Positions 1 to 6,797 of a DNA stretch of 28,799 bases are shown here, in pieces. The notes under the pieces were generated by a model. The model was not told where the DNA came from. It worked only from the letters and a program-made list of their open reading frames with translations, and ran no database searches. Source of the DNA: an uncultured Oscillospiraceae bacterium (GTDB lineage Bacteria > Bacillota > Clostridia > Oscillospirales > Oscillospiraceae); assembly GCA_900764755.1 (NCBI GenBank), contig CAAFPE010000073.1:1-28799 (forward strand), given 5' to 3'. The stretch's first letter is position 1. Every line of letters begins with the position of its first letter. The translations under genes and the position numbers were made by a program.

Positions 1-68
1 CGCGGGCCCCCCCCCCGGGGGGGGGGGCCGCCGCCTGTACTCGGTCCGGATCCGGTCCGGAGCTTCCG
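1..68. other. Low-complexity contig end
   Basis: The first ~30 bases are runs of C and then G, followed by short GC-rich sequence with no recognisable gene. This looks like an assembly or read-end artefact; the mirror case is the poly-G at the other end of the window. The bases from about 40 onward are probably genuine sequence downstream of the small Cys/Gly gene, but I see no terminator in them. Confidence 0.6.
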
Positions 69-230
69 TCAGCAGCAGCCGCCGCAGTTATTTCCACAGC
101 CGCAGCCGTTCCCGCAGCCGCCGGTATTCCCACAGCCCCCGCCGTTCCCACAGCAGCAGCAGAGGATGATGATCAGCACGATGATCCACAGGCAGCCCCC
201 GCCGCCCCAGCCGTTATTGCAGCACCCCAT
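69..230 (-). CDS. Small Cys/Gly-rich single-pass membrane peptide (53 aa)
   Basis: The minus strand has an ATG at 228-230 and a TGA at 69-71, giving 53 residues. A purine-rich ribosome site (AGGGGG) lies about nine bases before the ATG. The protein starts MGCCNNGWGGGGC, has one hydrophobic segment at about residues 14-23 (LWIIVLIIIL), then four consecutive Cys and a tail of alternating Gly, Asn and Cys ending CGGCC. About 15 of 53 residues are Cys. Small Gly/Cys-rich peptides with one hydrophobic stretch are common in spore formers and some are coat or spore-associated, but I recognise no specific family. The tail could bind metal or become cross-linked by disulfides (inference). The strict Gly/Cys/Asn composition, together with a plausible ribosome site, argues for a real gene. 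It is downstream of the SLH gene on the same strand. Confidence 0.7.
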   Translation of the reverse strand: MGCCNNGWGGGGCLWIIVLIIILCCCCGNGGGCGNTGGCGNGCGCGNNCGGCC

Positions 231-262
231 ATTGAAGTACCCCCTGAATATGAAGATTTGAG

Positions 263-277
263 GCGGCGGTGCGCCGC
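263..277 (-). other. GC-rich hairpin between small peptide and SLH gene
   Basis: A perfect six-base stem (GCGGCG/CGCCGC) with a three-base loop lies in the 81-bp gap between the SLH gene and the small peptide gene. No T-run follows it on the minus strand, so it is at best a weak or Rho-assisted terminator or a processing site. Confidence 0.3.
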
Positions 278-311
278 ACTCAACCTATCCTATGTCAGAG
301 GCGGAAAAGGG

Positions 312-1391
312 TTACAGATAGAGGCTGCTGAATTTCATCAGGATGGCAGCCACCTCGGCCCGGCTGGCGGGATCCGCCGGCCGGAGGGTCCCCTCCCCTG
401 ATGGGACAATGAGCCCCGCGGACACCGCCCAGGAGACCGCGTCCCGGGCCCAGTCCGCCACCTGGCCGCCGTCCCCATAGATGGACAGGTCCGCCGCACC
501 GGTGGGGGTCAGCTTCAGATACTGCCGGGCAAAGCTGTGGAGCATCACCAGGATCTGCTGCCGGGTAACACTCTGCTCCGGGGCGAAGCTCCCGTCTCCC
601 ATGCCGGCTGTCACCCCCTGGACATAGCCCCACCGCACGAAGGGGGCATACCAGCTGCCGTCGGCCACATCGGTGAAGGAGGCGTCAGCCGCATTCAGCT
701 CCCCCTCCGGGGAGCCCGCCAGCCGGTAAAACACCGTCACCAGCATGGCCCGGTTCATGGTGGTCCCAGGGCTGAAGCAGTCGGCGCTCATTCCGGAGAA
801 CAGGCCGTTCCCGTACACATACTCCACTGCGGACTGGAACCAGTCTCCCTGGGCCACATCCACAAAGGGCAGCGGCTCCCCGCCGCCCGGCTCATAGCCA
901 TAGCTTCCCTGGAGCCCCAAATACATCGCCCCGGAGCGCACCGCGATCACAGCAGAGGTATCCTCCCCTGCAAGATAGCGGTGCCCCGGCGTCAGCCTGC
1001 TCCCGGAGGGGACCTCTGCCCCCTCGGTCACGTCGATGAACGCGCCGCTGTGGATCACCTCTCCTGTCCCGGCCAGGGCCAGCACTCCGGAGCCAGCTGG
1101 CAGGGTCAGGGCATCCCCCTGGCGGAAGGTTCGGCTGCGCAGGTCGGCACTGTACAGGCCATCGCCTCTGCCGCTCTCCCCCTGGCTCTGGGCCAGGGCC
1201 TGATCATAGGCGGACTGGAGGGCGCTGTTCATCCGCTCCTCCATCTGGGTCTGGGCCTTGGGCAGAAAGACCTCATTCAAATCACGCAGGGAGATCAGGC
1301 TGTCTCCCCCGCTGAGGGCCATGGCCCCGCCGCTGAGGACCGCCGCCAGGATGCCGCCGCTGAGCAGCAGTCTTGCTGTTTTCCGTCTCAT
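312..1391 (-). CDS. SLH-domain surface protein with signal peptide
   Basis: The 359-residue protein is probably secreted and tethered to the cell wall. Residues 1-28 form a signal peptide (MRRKTARLLL, hydrophobic core, then small residues). Residues ~30-75 look helical, and ~85-165 form a beta-rich module of unknown function. Three S-layer homology repeats follow, at ~176-224 (PFVDVAQGDWF), ~239-287 (SFTDVADGSWY, then TAGMGDGSFAPEQSVTRQQ) and ~303-353. SLH repeats bind secondary wall polymers (known). The ATG overlaps the rex stop codon by four bases, so translation is probably coupled to rex. A GGGG ribosome site lies about six bases upstream. The module before the SLH repeats has no catalytic motif that I can see. 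The SLH assignment is firm; the role is unknown. Confidence 0.9.
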   Translation of the reverse strand: MRRKTARLLLSGGILAAVLSGGAMALSGGDSLISLRDLNEVFLPKAQTQMEERMNSALQSAYDQALAQSQGESGRGDGLYSADLRSRTFRQGDALTLPAGSGVLALAGTGEVIHSGAFIDVTEGAEVPSGSRLTPGHRYLAGEDTSAVIAVRSGAMYLGLQGSYGYEPGGGEPLPFVDVAQGDWFQSAVEYVYGNGLFSGMSADCFSPGTTMNRAMLVTVFYRLAGSPEGELNAADASFTDVADGSWYAPFVRWGYVQGVTAGMGDGSFAPEQSVTRQQILVMLHSFARQYLKLTPTGAADLSIYGDGGQVADWARDAVSWAVSAGLIVPSGEGTLRPADPASRAEVAAILMKFSSLYL

Positions 1392-2050
1392 GCCTGCCCC
1401 TTTCCGTCCTCTCCATCCTCCCGCTGGGAGATCATATAGCTGAGGGCCAGCAGACTGTCGGAGAAATGGACGCTCTCCACCACCACATCTGCCCCCGGGA
1501 AGGACACTTCATAATTGGTAAAATTCCAGATCCCCTGGACGCCGGCGGCCACCAGCCGCTCCCCCATCACCTGGGCGGCGGACTTGGGCACCGTGAGCAG
1601 CCCCACACTGGCAGGGTGCTCCGCCAGAAAGTCCTCCAGGGTATCCGCATGATAGACGGGGACGCCGGCGATCTGGGTGCCCACCGTCCGCTCCTGCACA
1701 TCAAAGGCTGCCAGAAGCTGAAATCCGTTGTTGGAAAATTTGAAGTTCTCAATGAGGGCCCGGCCCAGATTGCCTGCCCCCAGCACAACGATGGTGTGTC
1801 CCCGGTTGATCCCCAGGATCTCGCCGATCTGCTCCTTGAGCACATCCACCTTATACCCGTACCCCTGCTGCCCGAAGCCGCCGAAGCAGAACAGGTCCTG
1901 GCGGATCTGCGATGCAGTCAGCCCGATGGATTTCCCAAGGGCGCTGGAGGAGATCCGCACGATCCCCTTCCGCTGAAGCTCTGAAAGATGGCGGTAGTAA
2001 CGGGGCAGGCGGCGGATCACTGCGGTGGAAACCTTTACATTCCGCTTCAT
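1388..2050 (-). CDS. rex: Redox-sensing transcriptional repressor Rex
   Basis: Rex senses the NADH/NAD+ ratio and represses fermentation and respiration genes in low-GC Gram-positives (known). The N-terminus (~1-80) is the winged-helix DNA-binding domain, with the typical STAVIRRLPRYYRHL and TASQIRQDL segments. A Rossmann NAD(H)-binding domain follows with VVLGAGNLGRAL (GAGNLG at ~91-96). The length of 220 aa is normal. I place the start at ATG 2050 because GGAGGG lies about five bases upstream. An in-frame GTG two codons earlier (2056) would sit directly on that site. The gene has its own promoter (2096-2124) and is cotranscribed with the SLH gene through an ATGA overlap. No clear Rex operator (TTGTGAA-type palindrome) is visible upstream. 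Confidence 0.96.
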   Translation of the reverse strand: MKRNVKVSTAVIRRLPRYYRHLSELQRKGIVRISSSALGKSIGLTASQIRQDLFCFGGFGQQGYGYKVDVLKEQIGEILGINRGHTIVVLGAGNLGRALIENFKFSNNGFQLLAAFDVQERTVGTQIAGVPVYHADTLEDFLAEHPASVGLLTVPKSAAQVMGERLVAAGVQGIWNFTNYEVSFPGADVVVESVHFSDSLLALSYMISQREDGEDGKGQA

Positions 2051-2095
2051 GCACACCCTCCGTTCCCGAAAAAATGGTCCTATGGAACGGAATAC

Positions 2096-2124
2096 AGTTT
2101 ACCCGATGTGAGCCGGGATGTCAA
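2096..2124 (-). promoter_or_regulatory. Sigma-A-type promoter of rex
   Basis: On the minus strand, TTGACA (2119-2124) is followed by a 17-bp spacer and TAAACT (2096-2101). The -35 is a perfect match and the -10 matches four of six positions. It lies between the sigE terminator and the rex start and should drive rex plus the SLH gene. Confidence 0.65.
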
Positions 2125-2145
2125 ATCCTCCAACGGGGAAATCCC

Positions 2146-2184
2146 AAAAAAATCGCGGAGGTCCCGTTTTCACGGGTCCCTCCG
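2146..2184 (-). terminator. Rho-independent terminator of spoIIGA-sigE
   Basis: On the minus strand, CGGAGG GA CCCGT - GAAA - ACGGG A CCTCCG forms a two-part stem, followed by CGA and a seven-T run. It begins directly after the sigE stop codon (2186-2188). Confidence 0.9.
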
Positions 2185-2185
2185 G

Positions 2186-2905
2186 TCACATCATGCGCAG
2201 CATCTCCTTCTTCAGCCGGGCGATGATCCGCTTCTCCAGCCGGGAGATATAGGACTGGGAGATCCCCATCACGTCCGCCACCTCCTTCTGGGTGCGCTCC
2301 TCCCGCCCGTCCAGCCCGAAGCGCATGGTGATGATCCTCCGCTCCCGGGGCTCCAGGCTGTCCATGGCCCGGCGCAGCAGCTGCCGGTCCACATCGGCCT
2401 CAATGGGCCGCATGACCAGGTCGCTCTCCGTGCCCAGGATGTCGGACAAGAGCAGTTCGTTGCCGTCCCAGTCGGTATTCAGGGGCTCGTCAAAGGAGAG
2501 TTCGGTCTTTTGCGACGAGGTCTTGCGCAGATACATCAGGATCTCGTTCTCAATGCACCGGGAGGCGTAGGTGGCCAGCTTGATGCTCCGGGCGGGCTGA
2601 TAGGTGCCCACCGCCTTGATCAGGCCGATGGTGCCAATGGAGATCAGGTCCTCAATGTTGATCCCCGTATTCTCAAAGCGCCGGGCGATATAGACCACCA
2701 GGCGCAGGTTGTGCTCGATCAGCGTCTTGCGTGCCTCCTCGTCCCCCTGCTCCAGACGGGCGATGGCCGCGGCCTCCTCCTCCCTTGGCAGCGGGGTTGG
2801 CAGGGTGCCGCTCCCGCCGATGTACATCACCTTGCCGGGGGAGCACAGCCCCAGCCGGGTCAGCAGGCCGGCCAGGCGCTCCGCCAGCGCACTCCAAATC
2901 TTCAT
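2186..2905 (-). CDS. sigE: RNA polymerase sporulation sigma factor E (pro-form)
   Basis: Sigma-E directs early mother-cell gene expression during endospore formation (known). Residues 1 to ~28 form the amphipathic pro-sequence (MKIWSALAERLAGLLTRLGL, then the conserved MYIGGS near the cleavage site). Region 2 contains NLRLVVYIARRFENTGINIE and DLISIGTIGLIKAV, followed by the KLATYASRCIENEILMYLR core-binding and -10 recognition segment. Region 4 ends with the helix-turn-helix DVMGISQSYISRLEKRII. The chosen start (ATG 2905) has AGGGG about seven bases upstream and gives 239 aa, the same as the Bacillus protein. The ATG two codons earlier (2911) is too close to that site. The gene follows spoIIGA by 24 bp. 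Identification is near certain, because the sequence is strongly conserved along its whole length. Confidence 0.98.
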   Translation of the reverse strand: MKIWSALAERLAGLLTRLGLCSPGKVMYIGGSGTLPTPLPREEEAAAIARLEQGDEEARKTLIEHNLRLVVYIARRFENTGINIEDLISIGTIGLIKAVGTYQPARSIKLATYASRCIENEILMYLRKTSSQKTELSFDEPLNTDWDGNELLLSDILGTESDLVMRPIEADVDRQLLRRAMDSLEPRERRIITMRFGLDGREERTQKEVADVMGISQSYISRLEKRIIARLKKEMLRMM

Positions 2906-2929
2906 CACCATTCCCCTTTCACCTTGCGG

Positions 2930-3790
2930 TCACTCCGCGCCCACCAGCACGCGGTAAGCACCCCCGTCAGACACCGGCGTTGGGGACAGGGCGGCCAGCA
3001 TGGGGCCCCTGTCCTCCTCCCCCACCTGCACCCGGTCCATCCGCAGCGCCAGCAGCAGGCCCCGCTCCACCCCCACTGCCCGGTAGGGCAGCAGGCGGAA
3101 CCGCAGCCGCCACGGCCCATCCTCCAGCCGCTCCAGCGCCCCCGCCGGGTCCCGCAGCTCCGCCGGGCCGGGCCGGAGTCCAGGGGGAAGCAGCTCCTCC
3201 AGGCTGTCTGCCTCCGCCACCAGCACCGGCCGTCCGGTGGCCGGATCGGTGAGGGTGTTGCCCGTATCCACCAGACCGGTGAGCTCCACCTGCCGCTCCC
3301 CCAGGGTCAGCCGCACCCGGGTCAGCTCCCCGGAGGGGCCGCCGTGCCGCCCGATCCCCCGGAACACCAGGGTCAGCAGGCCATAGCACCCTGCCGCCGA
3401 CAGCAGCACGATCTTCAGATCCATCCCGGAGTACAGCACGCCGCCCCCCAGGGCCAGCCTCTGCCCCCCCAGCAGCTCCACCGCCAGCACCCCGCCCCCG
3501 AAGGCGCAGGCCAGGGCCAGGAAGATCAGCACCTGGCGCAGCAGCCTTCTGCTCCGCCAGAAGGCCAGCAGCACCATCAGCACCGCTGCCGCCCCCCGGC
3601 ACAGGGGCCGGGCCAGAAAGCCCATCCCCGGCAGGAAGATGGCCACCGCATACAATCCGCCCAGGACGGCCCCCAGGGCAAAGCGCAGCCGGGCCAGCGG
3701 CTCCCCCGCCAGCCGGGCCGAGGCCAGCAGCAGAAGATAGTCCACCGCCGTGTTGAGCAGAAACAGCGTGTCCACATAGATGACCGTCAC
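2930..3790 (-). CDS. spoIIGA: Sigma-E processing aspartic peptidase SpoIIGA
   Basis: SpoIIGA is a membrane-embedded aspartic protease that removes the pro-sequence of sigma-E when triggered from the forespore by SpoIIR (known). The first ~145 residues hold about five hydrophobic helices, starting VIYVDTLFLLNTAVDYLLLL. The C-terminal cytosolic part carries the catalytic motif GLVDTGNTLTDP with Asp at ~175, typical of the family. The length of 286 aa is within the usual range (~300). The GTG start at 3790 is supported by AGGAGG about eight bases upstream. It sits directly before sigE on the same strand, the classic arrangement. The protein is unusually rich in Gly, Ala, Leu and Arg, consistent with the high GC of the window. 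Confidence 0.95.
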   Translation of the reverse strand: MTVIYVDTLFLLNTAVDYLLLLASARLAGEPLARLRFALGAVLGGLYAVAIFLPGMGFLARPLCRGAAAVLMVLLAFWRSRRLLRQVLIFLALACAFGGGVLAVELLGGQRLALGGGVLYSGMDLKIVLLSAAGCYGLLTLVFRGIGRHGGPSGELTRVRLTLGERQVELTGLVDTGNTLTDPATGRPVLVAEADSLEELLPPGLRPGPAELRDPAGALERLEDGPWRLRFRLLPYRAVGVERGLLLALRMDRVQVGEEDRGPMLAALSPTPVSDGGAYRVLVGAE

Positions 3791-3840
3791 CCCGGCCCCT
3801 CCTCTCCGGCTCCGGGCTGCGGCCCGTCCGCCTGTCCCCC

Positions 3841-3846
3841 ATTATA
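3841..3846 (-). promoter_or_regulatory. Probable -10 of the spoIIGA-sigE promoter
   Basis: A perfect TATAAT lies about 50 bases before the spoIIGA GTG. No consensus -35 occurs at 16-18 bp; the nearest candidate (TCTGAC) would need a spacer of about 22 bp. In Bacillus the spoIIG promoter also has an over-long spacer and needs Spo0A (known). A partial Spo0A-like box (CAACGAA, five of seven in one orientation) lies in the spacer. The -10 is plausible; Spo0A control is inference. Confidence 0.45.
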
Positions 3847-3921
3847 GGGCCCCAGGTCAACGAAACCGGTCAGAATCCGTTGCCCTGTCCCACAGAATTT
3901 TCCCATTCCCCGCTCCCATTC

Positions 3922-3950
3922 TTGACAATATCGCGTCTCGATATTATAAT
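3922..3950 (+). promoter_or_regulatory. Consensus promoter of the PadR/DUF2812 operon
   Basis: TTGACA (3922-3927), a 17-bp spacer and TATAAT (3945-3950) make a perfect sigma-A consensus promoter. The spacer is itself most of a palindrome (3927-3945), so a bound repressor would block RNA polymerase directly. Transcription would begin near 3957, immediately before the second palindrome. Confidence 0.88.
3927..3945. promoter_or_regulatory. Putative PadR operator 1 (between -35 and -10)
   Basis: AATATCGCGTCTCGATATT is a near-perfect 9-1-9 inverted repeat (one mismatched pair). It fills the space between the -35 and -10 elements. It shares arms AATATCG/CGATATT with operator 2. Binding by the PadR protein encoded next is inference from position and symmetry. 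Confidence 0.75.
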
Positions 3951-3960
3951 GAGGCCAGAT

Positions 3961-3979
3961 AATATCGTGACACGATATT
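3961..3979. promoter_or_regulatory. Putative PadR operator 2 (downstream of transcription start)
   Basis: AATATCGTGACACGATATT is a perfect 9-1-9 palindrome ending 16 bp before the padR start codon. Its centre is 34 bp from that of operator 1, about three helical turns, so two dimers could bind the same DNA face cooperatively (inference). Confidence 0.78.
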
Positions 3980-3995
3980 GCAAGGAGGTGTTCCA

Positions 3996-4304
3996 GTGGG
4001 AGGCAAGGACCGCGGTCCGTTGACCGAACCGATGTTCTATGTCCTCATGTCCTTTTTGAAGCGGGATATGTGCGGCACGGAGATCACAGAATTTGTCGCC
4101 CGCAAGACGCGGGACCGGGTCCGGCTGGGGCCGGGCACGCTGTATACCCTGCTGGGCAAGTTCCAGGAGGAGGGCCTGATCCAGGAGACCGAGGTGGACG
4201 GCCGGAAGCGGACCTACCGCCTCACCGGGAAGGGAAGGGCCGTCTTTCAGGAGGAGCTGGACCGGCTGAGGGCCTGTCTGAACGACGCGGAAGAGGAGAT
4301 CTGA
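3996..4304 (+). CDS. PadR-family transcriptional regulator
   Basis: This is a 102-residue winged-helix DNA-binding protein of the small PadR class, which usually represses its own operon and is released by a small molecule or drug (known for relatives). The typical features are TEPMFYVLMSFLKRDMCGTEI (helices 1-2), RVRLGPGTLYTLLGKFQEEGLI (recognition helix with the family's GPGTLY signature) and DGRKRTYRLTGKGR (wing). A C-terminal helix (FQEELDRLRACLNDAEEEI) would mediate dimerisation. The start is GTG 3996, with AAGGAGGTG about five bases upstream; an earlier in-frame TTG (3978) overlaps operator 2 and lacks a ribosome site. It is the first gene of the operon, followed after 39 bp by the DUF2812 genes, a pairing seen repeatedly in Firmicutes. 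Confidence 0.93.
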   Translation: MGGKDRGPLTEPMFYVLMSFLKRDMCGTEITEFVARKTRDRVRLGPGTLYTLLGKFQEEGLIQETEVDGRKRTYRLTGKGRAVFQEELDRLRACLNDAEEEI

Positions 4305-4343
4305 CCCGGCGGAAGCGCCGGATGATGCAGAAAGGAGCGTTTT

Positions 4344-5587
4344 ATGAAACAGCAGAGAGACCTTGTGACAAAGAGAGCGCCTGTCAGCGTCCTGGATCTT
4401 CCGGGCATGGAGCGCTGGCTGTCCGACATGGCCGCCCGGGGGCTTTTTCTGGAGCGGCAGGCCAACTTCTCCACCCAGTCTTTCCGCTTCCGCCGGGGAA
4501 CGCCCCAGAGCGGCCGCCGCTACCGCCTGTGTCCCGCCAAATATGGGGATACCGCCCCCTCTGAGGAGTTGCTGGAGCTGTACGCCGCCCAGGGCTGGCA
4601 GTATGTGGTATGCGCCGGCAGAGGCACCATCTGTTTCCACGTCTTTTTTCACGACGATCCCGCCGCGCCGGAGCCCTTCACCGACACCGACAGCCTGATC
4701 TATGCCCTGCGCACCTCCATCCGCCGGGGCTCTGCCACCCTACTTTTTCCGGATACCTTTTGTTCCACGCCATCACACGGCTCTCTTGGGGGCTGCGCCT
4801 GGAAGCGATTGGATTCTACGTCCCGATCTGTATCTGCTTCTTCCTTCTGCTCATGGACCGCGGGGTCAATCTGGCCGCACTTCTGCTCTTCCGGCGCCGC
4901 CTCAGGCAGGAAAAACAACCCCCACTCCCCTATTCCGCCACTCTGTTCCGTGCTCAGACGGTACTGGAAGCCTTCATTGTCCCCCTGTTTCTCTTTATCC
5001 TGTTCTCCTTTGGATTTTCCACCCTATCCTCCCGCTCCGATCTGCCGCTGACCCGCTGGGACCCGGACTTTCCTTTGCTCACCCTGGCCGAGGTGGAGGG
5101 CGGGGACGGCTGGACGCCCGACGAAAACCGGACGGTCGGCCCTCAGGGCTGGCCGGACAGCGCTCCCCCGCCCCCTTCCTCCGCGTTCCATACGGTCACC
5201 TGTAACGATGTGGATATTGACCGCTCCCCCGTCCAAACCCGGTATTTCATCGACCAGAGCGGTTCCGGGGCACGGGGCCGCGCCTCCATGGAGATCCATT
5301 ATTTCATCGACCCGACTGCCCGCTCCGCCCAAAGTCTGCTGGAGGAACTGGAACAGGCCGCCCTGACCGGGGACAGCTATTACAGTCAACTCCCCGCCTC
5401 CCTCCCCTTCCAAAATACCGCCGTCCCGGGGGCGGACAGCTTCCGCTTCCGCAGGGACGGGATCCATTGGGAGATTCTGGCCCAGAAGGACAGGCGTGCC
5501 CTGCTCCTCTCCTACGAGGGCAGCCGGGACCTGTCCCAGTGGTTCCCGCAGATCGCCCAAATGCTCACACAAACAAGCGAACTATAA
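4344..5587 (+). pseudogene. DUF2812-type membrane protein A, split by a frameshift
   Basis: Translation from ATG 4344 (AAAGGAG upstream) gives a normal DUF2812 start: VLDLPGMERWLSDMAARGLF, then ELYAAQGWQYV and ALRTSIRRGSATLLF. Near 4743-4748 it loses all resemblance to the paralogues and stops at 5049-5051. The missing half is in the -1 frame: membrane segments (GFYVPICICFFLLLM; VPLFLFILFSFGFS), LAEVEG, and the terminal motif SYEGSRDLSQWFPQIAQML, ending at 5587. One extra T in the CTTTTTCC run would join the halves into about 414 aa, matching the 390-429 aa of the intact paralogues. A real inactivating deletion, a homopolymer error, or ribosomal slippage on CTT-TTT are possible. It lies 39 bp after padR and 15 bp before the next paralogue. 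Confidence 0.85.
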
Positions 5588-5602
5588 GGAGGTCCGCCCG
5601 AT

Positions 5603-6775
5603 ATGACGAGGCATACAGCAGTTCGATTTCCTCCGGTGAGCGGCTATGACATCCCCGGCCTGGAGCGCTGGCTCCAGCGTATGGCCGCCCGTGGGATGAA
5701 GTTTTCTATGACGCTGGGGCCCTTTACCCTGTTCCTCCCGGCAGAACCTGCCTCCCTCCGCATCCATTTGGAGCCCGCCCGGGCCAAAATCGTCGAGGAC
5801 GATCCGGAGATCATCGGCCTGTACGAATCTGCCGGGTGGACACATCTGGGAAACTTCCGCAAAAACTTCTATGTGTTCGCCACCCCAAAGCCGGATGCAC
5901 AGGCCCACACAGACCCCCAGGTGCTGAGTTATGCGCTCCGCCGTTTTTTCAGGCAGAAGCTGCTGGGAGGCGCAGGGCTGGCCCTCCTCAATTTCCTGAT
6001 CCTGAGCTTTTTCTACTCCTCCCGGTTTACGGATCCCACCTACCTCCGCTTTTATTGGGCAGAGCTTTTAGCAGGCGATCTTCTTCCCTGGCTCCTGGCC
6101 CTGCTGGGCATGGGACTGACCGACCTCTCCTATCTGCTGGGTCTGTTCTCCCTGTGGAAATTCCGGCGGCAGATCCGGCACGCTCTTCCCATCACCACTG
6201 CACCGGCCAGCAGGCTGGCCGGCGTGCTCTCCGCTCTTGCTGTTCTCCCTCTCGTGCTGGTGGCGGCAGAGTTTACCTTTCTCTACTTCACCCACGGCTA
6301 TTTCCCCTATGACCTGGCCGGCTCCGGCTTTGTCACCATGGCTGAGATCGAAGGGCCGGAGTTCCGGCCCACTGGAGATACCATGTTCAACATGGACCAC
6401 ATCTCCCACGGCGACAGCCCCCTCACCCCGGAGAGCTGGTACTACCAGCAGTGGGAGTCCAACCGGGTCTTTGGCTCCGGCGGCTCCCTGGCTGACATCC
6501 CCCATCTGGAAATCAACATCACCCGCTATCTGCTCCCCGCCGTGGCGGAGCGGCGGGCCTTGGAGTGGCGCTCCTGGGGCGGCCATGAGAACTATCAGGC
6601 TCTGGAGCCCGCCCACGGTCTGGAGGAGATCTGGTACTACCAAAACGAGCGAAATCCAGGCTTCTGTTACCTTGTCCTCCGGAAAGGCGGCCTCGTCATG
6701 CGGGTGGAGTACGAGGGCTCCAAGGACCTGACCCAATTTCTCCCCCGGTTCGCCCAAATGCTGGACACCCTTTGA
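5603..6775 (+). CDS. DUF2812-type membrane protein B (390 aa)
   Basis: The function is unknown; DUF2812 proteins commonly accompany PadR regulators. Residues ~13-115 form the cytosolic DUF2812 domain, with YDIPGLERWLQRMAARGM, the LYESAGWTHL segment and HTDP at ~102-105. Three hydrophobic helices follow at ~121-139, ~155-185 and ~205-230. The C-terminal ~155 residues should be outside the membrane and include MAEIEGPEF just after the last helix. The protein ends with the family's shared motif EYEGSKDLTQFLPRFAQMLD. The ATG at 5603 has AAGGAGG nearby. It starts 15 bp after gene A and ends 22 bp before gene C, so it is in the same operon. The topology is my prediction. A sensing or scaffolding role at the membrane is possible but not shown by the sequence. 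Confidence 0.88.
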   Translation: MTRHTAVRFPPVSGYDIPGLERWLQRMAARGMKFSMTLGPFTLFLPAEPASLRIHLEPARAKIVEDDPEIIGLYESAGWTHLGNFRKNFYVFATPKPDAQAHTDPQVLSYALRRFFRQKLLGGAGLALLNFLILSFFYSSRFTDPTYLRFYWAELLAGDLLPWLLALLGMGLTDLSYLLGLFSLWKFRRQIRHALPITTAPASRLAGVLSALAVLPLVLVAAEFTFLYFTHGYFPYDLAGSGFVTMAEIEGPEFRPTGDTMFNMDHISHGDSPLTPESWYYQQWESNRVFGSGGSLADIPHLEINITRYLLPAVAERRALEWRSWGGHENYQALEPAHGLEEIWYYQNERNPGFCYLVLRKGGLVMRVEYEGSKDLTQFLPRFAQMLDTL

Positions 6776-6797
6776 CCGCTGAAAGGAGGTCATCCCT

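Noticed and set aside
537..1439. Long plus-strand open frame opposite the SLH gene
   Set aside because: It is rich in His, Pro and Gly with no recognisable domain, and it is the antisense shadow of a clear SLH protein.
2051..2145. Rex autoregulatory operator upstream of rex
   Set aside because: No TTGTGAA-N4-TTCACAA-like palindrome is present.
1988..3847. 619-codon plus-strand open frame opposite sigE and spoIIGA
   Set aside because: Its composition is dominated by Pro, Gln, His and Arg, typical of reading a GC-rich gene backwards. The minus strand encodes two conserved sporulation proteins.
3978..3995. Upstream TTG start for padR
   Set aside because: It falls within the operator and has no ribosome site; GTG 3996 follows AAGGAGGTG at proper spacing.
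4610..5587. Independent gene starting at ATG 4610
   Set aside because: Its first ~45 codons overlap the conserved DUF2812 frame of gene A and look like shadow sequence; only the part after about 4750 resembles the paralogues, so a frameshift explains it better.
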